A stretch of DNA of 35,581 nucleotides from CAYUPI01 sp964446585 (GTDB lineage: Bacteria > Verrucomicrobiota > Verrucomicrobiia > Limisphaerales > UBA8199): the NCBI GenBank assembly GCA_964446585.1, contig CAYUPI010000058.1, positions 1 to 35,581 of the forward strand, written 5' to 3'. This document shows, piece after piece, positions 7,193 to 13,905 of this stretch (its first letter is position 1; each line of letters starts with the position of its first letter). The notes beneath the pieces were generated by a model. The model was not told the origin of the DNA, searched no databases, and saw only the letters and a program-made list of their open reading frames with translations. The position numbers and the translations under genes are program-made.

Positions 7193-10100
7193 TCAAGGTT
7201 TCATCAAGGTCTCATCCAGATTGAGGAGAACGTTGGCAACTACTGTCCACGCAGCCAGATCAGGGACTTCACCGGCCGGGGGTTCGGGCTTGAGCGGACT
7301 AACGGCCAGCTTCTTCGCTTCCTCGGGTTTCGACAAATAATCGGCTCGGGCCGCGGAAAAAAGCGAGACCAAGCGCCTCAGCTCAGCGGCGTGCGGCGGG
7401 CGCGCGAGACAAAGCCGAAAGCCGAAACGCGCTTTCTTACGAGGGGTTCCACCGGCGTCTGCCATGCGTTGTGCCAATGCCTGCGCAGCTTCAACATAGA
7501 CAGGGTCGTTCAACGTCACCAGCGCCTGGAGCGGCGTATTGCTGCGTGGCCGGCGCAGGCTGCACACTTCCCGGTTCGGCGCGTCGAAAGTCGTCATCGA
7601 AGGGTACGGGCCGGTTCGCCGCCATTCGATATAAATGGCGCGGCGGTATCGGTTCTCGCCCGTGCTGGTTTTCCAGTCGAAGCTGCTGCCGAACGCAGCA
7701 TTCAGTCCCAAGGATGGCTGAGGTGGCCGGACAGGAGCACCGTACATTTTCCGGCTGAGCAAGCCGCTCACCGCCAGTGCCTGGTCGCGCACGATCTCAG
7801 CCGCGGCGCGGAGCCGTGGTCCGCGCGCCAGCAGCAGATTATCAGGATCGCGCTCGCGCAATTCCGGTGTGACGCGGGAGGACTGGCGGTAGGTCGCGGA
7901 GGTTACCAGCAGTTTCAACAGCGCCTTCATGTCCCACTTCCGGGCCACGAACTCGGTTGCCAGCCAGTCCAATAGCTCCGGATGAGTTGGTCGGTCCCCC
8001 TGCGTTCCAAAATCCTCACAGGTCTTCACAATGCCGGTGCCGAAGATTTGCTCCCAAAACCGATTCACCGTCACCCGCGCAGTAAGCGGATTGTCTTCCG
8101 CCACCAGCCATCGTGCCAGGCCCAGTCGATCGAGCTTAGAATTCTTCGGTGGTGGATGAAAAGCCGCTGGGAGTGCTTCCGTCACCTCATCAGCCAGGGC
8201 CAGGTAATTGCCGCGGAGTTGAATATGCGTCTTGCGTCGTTTGCTTCCCGTCAGCTCCTGCATCACCGGCACCGTGTTAGGCTGTATCTCGGCCAAATCC
8301 TTCTTCAATTGCGCCAGCCGCTCGCGTTCCGGCTTGAGGTCGGGATCGACGTTGGCCCGATAAAAATGCGCCAGGGCGGACCGCTGCTGCTCGTCTCGCT
8401 CGGACCGCGGCAGGGCCAGGATTTCCATTACGTCTCCCGGAACACTGGCATACTCCGAGATGCGCTCGTCCTCTGAAGCGTTGATCCGCACCAGAGCCGG
8501 CGGACAATGATCATGTAGCGCTTCCTGCTTGAGGGTGATCAGCAACTTCGAGTCAGGCGAGGTACGTATTGGCTTGGCCGGTAACAGCGTGAGGTGGCGC
8601 CATTTCGGGTCGTCGGGATCGAGCGCCCACCCTGGCTTTTTGCCTTCGAGCACGCTTTTTACGTCTGACCCAGGTGGGTTCGTGTCGCCAAACGCAGCGA
8701 CGAGCTGCACCTCGCGCGAGCCATCGATGGCAAACGAAATGCTCGGGTTTGGCGGCTCCTTGACAGTTCGGTCCCACACCAGGTTCCGCTTGTCATCCAG
8801 AAGCAGCAAATGAAAATCGCTCAAGCGGCTCCCCAGATCGTTGTCGGTCCGGTTCCAAAGCACGACACGGTCGATCGGCTGCGTTTGCTTCAGGTCCACC
8901 TCCCACCACGGGTTTTCGCTCGCTTCGGTATGCGTGGTCGATTTTGCGTTTTCGTAATCTCCGTCCGTATTACCATCGATCGCGCGTTGTGCCGCGCCCT
9001 CAAAGGCGGTGCTGCTCTGAGAGGCCTGCCCGTTAGTGGCAACGTTTTGGTCTCCATGGAAGACTTGCACTTCGGCCAGCGACAGGATCTTCTCTTTGCC
9101 TGACAATTCGACCCTCACGAACCGGGCGGGAAGCGGGTTGGTCACGGCAGGAACCAAGGTGGCTGTCACTCGCGTAATTGCAAACCCTGCATTGATCGCC
9201 TGCGCGGGCTCGCGGTTCGGCAACGCCGCCAACGCCTCGAGGCGCAGACCCGCGATCTGTTCTCCAGCAAGCGGCACTTCCAGCGAATAAGTTTCATCCT
9301 TTTGCAGTGGTGTTATCTGCACAGCATTGTCCTGCACCGCCAGAATGCTCCCGCCGGCTTTCGCTTTCAGCGCCGCGGGTTTGAGCGACTGCCAGCGGAG
9401 CTCGCGAGGATAGCCCGCATCCCACTGCGCCTGGTGGCCGAGCGAATCTGGCGGGATGGTTTTGAACTGGTCCTCGATCTGGGCAGTCTCGGTTTGGATT
9501 TTGATTCGCTTCGCTTTCTGTTGCGCGGTATAGAGTTTCAGCACCGGCGATTCGTCCCTAAGGTCCGCATCTTCGGTGTTGTTGAGTATAGCGAACATGC
9601 GGAAGTAATCCTGCTGGGTGATAGGATCATACTTGTGGTTGTGGCATTGCGCGCAACCCATCGAAGTCGCCATCCAGACCTCCATCGTCGTGTTCACGCG
9701 ATCAACGACGGCCGCATTCCGGAATTCCTCATCCGTCGTGCCGCCTTCATTGTTGGTCATCGTATTTCGGTGAAAGGCGGTGGCAATGCGCTCATCCTCA
9801 TCCGGGTCATCGAGCAGATCGCCGGCGATTTGCTCGAGGGTGAATCGGTCGAAAGGTTTGTTGGCGTTGAATGCCCGGATCACCCAATCGCGGTATGCCC
9901 AAATGACCCGGCCGGGATCATCGGCGTAACCGGCTGAATCCGCGTAACGCGCCAGGTCCAGCCACATGCGCGCCCAGTGCTCTCCAAACTCCTCGCTTTG
10001 CAGCAGGCGATCGACGAGCGCCTCGTAGGCAAGAGGATTACGATCTCTCACGAAACGATCGATTTCCTCAATCGTGGGCGGAAGCCCTGTCAGGTCGAGC

Positions 10101-10687
10101 GAAGCGCGTCGGATCAAAGTATAGCGATTTGCTTCGGGCGATGGTTTCAACCCTTCCCGCTCGAGGCGGGCCAGGATAAAGCGATCGATGGGATTACGCA
10201 GCCAACGGCTGTTCTTTACTTCGGGCAGCGATGGCCGGAGCGGTTTCACGTAGGCCCAATGGATCGCGTACGGAGCGCCCTGAGCAATCCAACGCCGCAA
10301 CAATTCGATTTGCGCGGGGCTCAGTTTCTTGCCCGTCTTGAGCGGCGGCATCCGATCGTCCTCATCAACAGCCGTGACGCGGGCAATCATCTCGCTCTTG
10401 TCAGGTGCGTTCGGCACGATGGCGACCTTGCCGGACTTGGCTGGCTTCAACGCCTCGGCGCGAACATCGAAGCGCAATTTGGCCTTGCGCACGCCATCAT
10501 CCGGCCCATGGCATTTAAAGCAGTTCTCATTAAGGATGGGACGGATGTCTCGGTTGAAATCGACCTTCGGGGACGCGGAGCCCGGGCTCGGAGCTGCTTC
10601 CGTCCGCAGACCGCAGCACAGCATAGCTCCAAGTAGGAGCAACCGGCGTTCCCGGAAAACTCGCAACGAAAGGCTGTGCACGTTCAT
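7193..10687 (-). CDS. PSD1-type protein: cytochrome c / DUF1549 / discoidin-like / DUF1553
   Basis: This is an exported protein of 1164 residues. After a signal peptide it has a planctomycete cytochrome c domain with heme motif CFKCH (56-60) and candidate axial Met in DDRMPPL (~113). DUF1549 follows (NPIDRFILARLE at ~165, DLTGLPPT), with a second CXXCH, CAQCH, at 345-349. Residues ~520-660 look like an F5/8 type C (discoidin) carbohydrate-binding module, with ATNGQASQSSTAFEGA, NPWWEVDLKQTQPIDRVVLWNR and a C-terminal strand. DUF1553 follows, with RVTVNRFWEQIFGTGIV, DFGTQGDRPTHPELLDWLA and RRPRSNTPLQALVTLNDP. It is the first gene of the pair with DUF1501. Families of this type are linked by genomics to complex polysaccharide degradation; the reaction is unknown. 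The discoidin-like insert and two heme sites suggest a carbohydrate-docked redox protein (inference). Confidence 0.92.
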   Translation of the reverse strand: MNVHSLSLRVFRERRLLLLGAMLCCGLRTEAAPSPGSASPKVDFNRDIRPILNENCFKCHGPDDGVRKAKLRFDVRAEALKPAKSGKVAIVPNAPDKSEMIARVTAVDEDDRMPPLKTGKKLSPAQIELLRRWIAQGAPYAIHWAYVKPLRPSLPEVKNSRWLRNPIDRFILARLEREGLKPSPEANRYTLIRRASLDLTGLPPTIEEIDRFVRDRNPLAYEALVDRLLQSEEFGEHWARMWLDLARYADSAGYADDPGRVIWAYRDWVIRAFNANKPFDRFTLEQIAGDLLDDPDEDERIATAFHRNTMTNNEGGTTDEEFRNAAVVDRVNTTMEVWMATSMGCAQCHNHKYDPITQQDYFRMFAILNNTEDADLRDESPVLKLYTAQQKAKRIKIQTETAQIEDQFKTIPPDSLGHQAQWDAGYPRELRWQSLKPAALKAKAGGSILAVQDNAVQITPLQKDETYSLEVPLAGEQIAGLRLEALAALPNREPAQAINAGFAITRVTATLVPAVTNPLPARFVRVELSGKEKILSLAEVQVFHGDQNVATNGQASQSSTAFEGAAQRAIDGNTDGDYENAKSTTHTEASENPWWEVDLKQTQPIDRVVLWNRTDNDLGSRLSDFHLLLLDDKRNLVWDRTVKEPPNPSISFAIDGSREVQLVAAFGDTNPPGSDVKSVLEGKKPGWALDPDDPKWRHLTLLPAKPIRTSPDSKLLITLKQEALHDHCPPALVRINASEDERISEYASVPGDVMEILALPRSERDEQQRSALAHFYRANVDPDLKPERERLAQLKKDLAEIQPNTVPVMQELTGSKRRKTHIQLRGNYLALADEVTEALPAAFHPPPKNSKLDRLGLARWLVAEDNPLTARVTVNRFWEQIFGTGIVKTCEDFGTQGDRPTHPELLDWLATEFVARKWDMKALLKLLVTSATYRQSSRVTPELRERDPDNLLLARGPRLRAAAEIVRDQALAVSGLLSRKMYGAPVRPPQPSLGLNAAFGSSFDWKTSTGENRYRRAIYIEWRRTGPYPSMTTFDAPNREVCSLRRPRSNTPLQALVTLNDPVYVEAAQALAQRMADAGGTPRKKARFGFRLCLARPPHAAELRRLVSLFSAARADYLSKPEEAKKLAVSPLKPEPPAGEVPDLAAWTVVANVLLNLDETLMKP

Positions 10688-10717
10688 GCGCTCGATTTCG
10701 GTTCCATACTAGTCTAA

Positions 10718-10746
10718 AATAAACGTCCGCCGCGGCTGCTGGTCAA
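10718..10746 (-). promoter_or_regulatory. Candidate sigma70-type promoter for the PSD1-DUF1501 pair
   Basis: On the minus strand TTGACC (10746-10741) is followed after 17 bases by TTTATT (10723-10718). A start about 24 bases before the ATG at 10687 would result. It is the only good match in this spacer. Sequence match only. Confidence 0.45.
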
Positions 10747-10873
10747 GTGTGTAAACGGCCGCACCCTCACTATGCGCAGCTTGGGTTGATCTTGTCAGGC
10801 CCGGGATGCACTGCACGCCTCGGCTACGACCTGGGCGCAGGCTGGCAGTCCCTCCAACAGCATCAAAGCAATA

Positions 10874-11377
10874 TCAGCCGACATTGCGACGGCCAGTTAC
10901 TACGATATTTATTCCGTCCTCATCCGGCATGTCTATTTTCCTTTTCAAGTCTGGATCACGAATGTTTTGGTCCAGTTGCAAATGCAATGTGAGCGGATGA
11001 GTACCGGCATAGCTTCGGACAGAAATAACAGCCACATTGCTCTGTCTGGAGATGCCTTCGTTGCAAAACTTGAGAGATTTGTTTGTGTATTCTGGACGTA
11101 CCGGCAACTCGCAATAGCCTGCCTCACTAGGGCCGTTCATAACCAGAATTCTTCCATTGTAGAACCCGAGGCTTCAGCGGAATGATAACACAACACGCTT
11201 GGGCCTGCCTGGCCCATTAAGATCCAGATCGACGACCTTTGTGACAGGAAATTTTATCCTCACGGCTGTTTTGAATAGAATGGAACCAACATGCGGCGCC
11301 AGACGATTCCATATGATGGTAGCAACAAGTGAAAGTCCGACCACTAGCACTACGAGGGTTGTCGCAAAATTGAGCAT
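10874..11377 (-). pseudogene. Small membrane-anchored gene interrupted by one in-frame TGA
   Basis: From an ATG at 11377 the frame codes a hydrophobic helix (MLNFATTLVVLVVGLSLVAT), then KFPVTKVVDLDLNGPGRPKR and VVLSFR. It meets TGA at 11176-11174 and, in the same frame, runs open for another 99 codons (SLGFYNGRILV, then MNGPSEAGYCELPVRPEY, to VVTGRRNVG) before a TGA at 10876. The joined product would have about 167 residues: an N-terminal anchor plus a soluble domain I do not recognise. Explanations are a nonsense mutation, a sequencing error (CGA or TGG to TGA), or two separate small genes (67 residues, and up to 88 residues from an ATG at 11140). The DNA is less GC-rich than the neighbours. 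It lies just downstream of the sulfatase gene, same strand. Confidence 0.5.
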
Positions 11378-11424
11378 CGACTGGTGAGCTTGGAAATTGG
11401 ATTTTGTGTCGTCAGTCCGCCTGA

Positions 11425-12930
11425 TTACTTCCCAGTCGCCTGCAAATCGTGCGGTTGGAGACAAAAGTCCAGGACGGCATAGATGTCGTTGGTTTTAGGG
11501 ATCAGCTCCGGCTGCCGTGCCGTGCGCACAAGATGATAAGCCAGTTGTTTTGTGAATTCGGCGACCGGTTTTGAGTATTCCGGGCGATGGGCAATGTTCG
11601 TCATTTCTTCGGGATCGCGTGTGAGATCGAATAGTTTTATCGTCCGGCCGGGCAGGGGATTCTCGGTGATGTATCCATCCTCGCGCACCCGCTTGCCGGT
11701 GCAGTAGATGAACTTCCACCGGTCCGTGCGGAGGTAAGCTTCTTCATTTTCCGAATACTCGATGAACGCCTGATCGCGATGACGTTTCGACATTCCAGTC
11801 AACACGGGAACGAGGGTCTTGCCCTGAACATTGGCGGGAATCGGAATGCCGGCGAAGTCCAGCACGGTCGGAAAAATATCGATGAATTCGACAAGAGCAT
11901 TCGCGTTTTGCTTCGGCTTTACCTTGGCCGGATAGCGCATCAGCAGGCTCGAGCGCACCGCCGGTTCATAACCGCAATGTTTTTCAAAACGCCCGTGCTG
12001 GCCCAACATGTAACCGTGGTCGCCGGTGTAGATCACGAGCGTGTTTTGCGCCTGGCCTGAATCCTCCAGCGCCTCGAGCACCAGGCCGATGTTTTTGTCG
12101 AGAAACTCAACCGACGTGTAACAGGCCGCGGTGATCCCTTGTTTCTCACCGTCGGTCAGGTCGGCGAACACTTTGGGAATCTGCCAGCGGTCCTCCGGCC
12201 CTGGTCTTGGCGCCGCGAATTCTTCAGGCCGATGCCGGTTGCGATATTCAACTGGAAAATTGAACGGCGAATGCGGCTCGTAGAAGCTGGCGATCAGAAA
12301 GAAAGGCCGGGATCTTGGCTGCCGGATATATTTGGCGGCTTGTTCCGCCAGAAAGGTTCCTGCCATCTCGGCATCCACGGCGCCGAAAGGCCGGCAGGCG
12401 CTGTTCAACCAGACGCGGGCCGGGTCTTTGAAAGGCCTCCACGGCGGTTGCACTTCAACGCCGGAGGGAAGCGGGATTCGTTCCCTGGCCCGCAGCCAGG
12501 CCTGATGATCCGGCAAATCGATTAGCAAATCAAACCCGTGCCTCAGAGGACTGTTGAAATGCATTTTGCCGATCGCGCCGGTGTCGTAGCCCGCCTGTTT
12601 GAGGACTTCGGCCAGGGTGACTTCCTTTTCGGACAACGGGGTCTTTAACTGGGTAACCCCAATGGTGCGAGGATAGCGGCCTGTGATGAACGATTGCCGC
12701 GAGGCTGTGCACACCGGGGAATTGCAGAAGGCGGCGTCGAATCGCATGCCTTGGGCCGCCAGCCGGTCGAGGTTCGGGGTCCGGACCTGCCGGTTGCCGT
12801 AGGCCCCCATGACGTACGGAGCATGGTCGTCGCCGCACAGCCAAAGAACGTTCAATAGCCGCCTGGCTTCTGCCCAGCTCACCGTGGGAAGGATCGCCAG
12901 AATCACCACCGGGTAGAAAAGACGAATCAT
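11425..12930 (-). CDS. Exported sulfatase (family S1)
   Basis: A 501-residue protein with a signal peptide (residues 1-20, ending VSWAEA). It shows the S1 sulfatase hallmarks: metal-binding Asp pair in CGDDHAP (Asp34, Asp35), formylglycine motif CTASR (Cys74 to Arg78), GAIGKMHF, TGDHGYMLGQHGRFEKH for metal and substrate binding, and WKFIYCTGKR near the end. The CxAxR form of the motif is accepted by formylglycine-generating enzyme, but that enzyme is not encoded in this window. The sequence resembles the iduronate/N-sulfoglucosamine branch, yet the substrate cannot be told from sequence. The likely role is removing sulfate esters from algal or host polysaccharides outside the cytoplasm. The next gene upstream, at 13087, is divergent. 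Confidence 0.93.
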   Translation of the reverse strand: MIRLFYPVVILAILPTVSWAEARRLLNVLWLCGDDHAPYVMGAYGNRQVRTPNLDRLAAQGMRFDAAFCNSPVCTASRQSFITGRYPRTIGVTQLKTPLSEKEVTLAEVLKQAGYDTGAIGKMHFNSPLRHGFDLLIDLPDHQAWLRARERIPLPSGVEVQPPWRPFKDPARVWLNSACRPFGAVDAEMAGTFLAEQAAKYIRQPRSRPFFLIASFYEPHSPFNFPVEYRNRHRPEEFAAPRPGPEDRWQIPKVFADLTDGEKQGITAACYTSVEFLDKNIGLVLEALEDSGQAQNTLVIYTGDHGYMLGQHGRFEKHCGYEPAVRSSLLMRYPAKVKPKQNANALVEFIDIFPTVLDFAGIPIPANVQGKTLVPVLTGMSKRHRDQAFIEYSENEEAYLRTDRWKFIYCTGKRVREDGYITENPLPGRTIKLFDLTRDPEEMTNIAHRPEYSKPVAEFTKQLAYHLVRTARQPELIPKTNDIYAVLDFCLQPHDLQATGK

Positions 12931-13032
12931 TTTTGATTTTGTTCTCGGCCCGGCTCGAACCGGGAAGCGTGCTCGGAGTATTTACTCTTCGAATAACGGG
13001 GTAAACCGAATTTGTGAAGCGAGGCCGGCAAT

Positions 13033-13061
13033 TTGACACCTCCCGGATGCGGCACTAGGTT
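13033..13061 (+). promoter_or_regulatory. Sigma70-type promoter for the small exported protein
   Basis: TTGACA at 13033-13038 is followed after 17 bases by TAGGTT at 13056-13061. Transcription would begin near 13068, about 20 bases before the ATG at 13087. Consensus -35 and ideal spacing make this one of the better promoters in the window. Confidence 0.6.
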
Positions 13062-13086
13062 CCTGCAGAAATCATACGAAAAATAT

Positions 13087-13413
13087 ATGAAAAGACTCGC
13101 CCTTCTTTTTTCCGCTCTCAGCCTGCTGGCCGCCAATGCAGCGCCGCCGAGCACGTCCGACCCACTCGAAGCACGAACTGCCAAGCGTGCCAAAGAGACT
13201 CCATTGATAATCACCGAAAAAAAGCCCAATGAAATCAAAGCCGGCAGGCTCACCTTCAACGGCATTGCGGTGCAAATCGTCAAAACCGATAATCCACTGC
13301 AACTCATCAACCCCGCAGCGCCGGCGGAGTACGGCTGGGCCGAACAAAGTGTGGTCTGGAAACAGGGCGAGAACAAAGTCTCGGGACTGAAGATATTTTC
13401 GATTGTGTTCTGA
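13087..13413 (+). CDS. Small exported protein of unknown function
   Basis: From the ATG at 13087 the 108-residue product starts with a clear signal peptide (MKRLALLFSALSLLAANAAP, cut after ANA). The mature part is ~90 residues and has a charged linker, then KAGRLTFNGIAVQIVKTDNP, LQLINPAAPAEYG and VSGLKIFSIVF, a pattern of beta strands. I do not recognise a family. An upstream in-frame ATG at 13033 coincides with the promoter and would bury the signal peptide, so it was not used. The gene is divergent from the sulfatase gene; the 156-bp spacer carries the promoter at 13033. Confidence 0.65.
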   Translation: MKRLALLFSALSLLAANAAPPSTSDPLEARTAKRAKETPLIITEKKPNEIKAGRLTFNGIAVQIVKTDNPLQLINPAAPAEYGWAEQSVVWKQGENKVSGLKIFSIVF

Positions 13414-13507
13414 GGCGGGGCCATTCAGCAGGAAACGACGAACTCCGATGAATCGCGAGCAGGTGGACTCGAATTGACCTAGGAAAAGCGACAGAATGAT
13501 TGCGGGA

Positions 13508-13667
13508 CAGAATCATGAGGTAAACCGCAGCGATCGAGGTGAACGCGGAAAGACAGCGGGTAATTGCATTAGCGAAGATGAGCGGTTTCATGTGTCGGTT
13601 TAACAGCCTCTCGAACCGCTAATTTGCGCTTATGAACGCTAATGAAAGCAGAATCATGAGGCAAACC
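13508..13667. repeat. Direct repeat CAGAATCATGAGGyAAACC
   Basis: Copies at 13508-13526 and 13649-13667 differ at one of 19 positions and lie 141 bp apart. A shorter related word, ACAGAATGAT, occurs just before the first copy, near 13491. Origin unknown. Confidence 0.7.
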
Positions 13668-13779
13668 TCAGAGAAGAGCTGTGACCTTGCAAAACCATCT
13701 TCCTGCAATCTGTTTCCATTAGCGATTATTCGCGTCGATTGAGGTCATTACCTCCTCTGTCCCTCCAGCTACCACGAAC

Positions 13780-13797
13780 GGGGACGGGGCCGTCCCC
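13780..13797. repeat. GC-rich palindrome in spacer
   Basis: GGGGACGG and CCGTCCCC form an 8-bp stem around a two-base centre. It sits about 110 bases before the peptidase start. Without a T-run it is not a typical terminator. Confidence 0.55.
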
Positions 13798-13905
13798 ACT
13801 CCGAACTCTTCGTGTGGCCTGTTCTTACAAGGCCAAGGGCAGGCGCAAAGGCCATTACTCAGGACGGGCTTCTCAGGCATGAGAATTGCTTGATTTTCCC
13901 CAATA

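Larger units (their letters stand above)
13414..13905. other. Gene-free spacer rich in decayed repeats
   Basis: No credible gene is visible in these 492 bases. The spacer holds a 19-bp direct repeat, several scattered copies of short TTAGCG/CGCTAA words (for example near 13567, 13615, 13638 and 13719), and a GC-rich palindrome at 13780. It looks like accumulated remains of non-coding repeats. No clear promoter for the peptidase gene at 13906 was found. Confidence 0.6.

Noticed and set aside
10747..11000. Small plus-strand frames in the spacer upstream of the PSD1 gene
   Set aside because: They overlap the minus-strand interrupted gene or are short, without start signals or recognisable sequence.
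11110..11176. Selenocysteine insertion element after the in-frame TGA
   Set aside because: A 6-bp pairing (AGCCTC with GAGGCT) exists but the loop is long and no bacterial SECIS-like apical features are evident; a mutation or sequence error is simpler.
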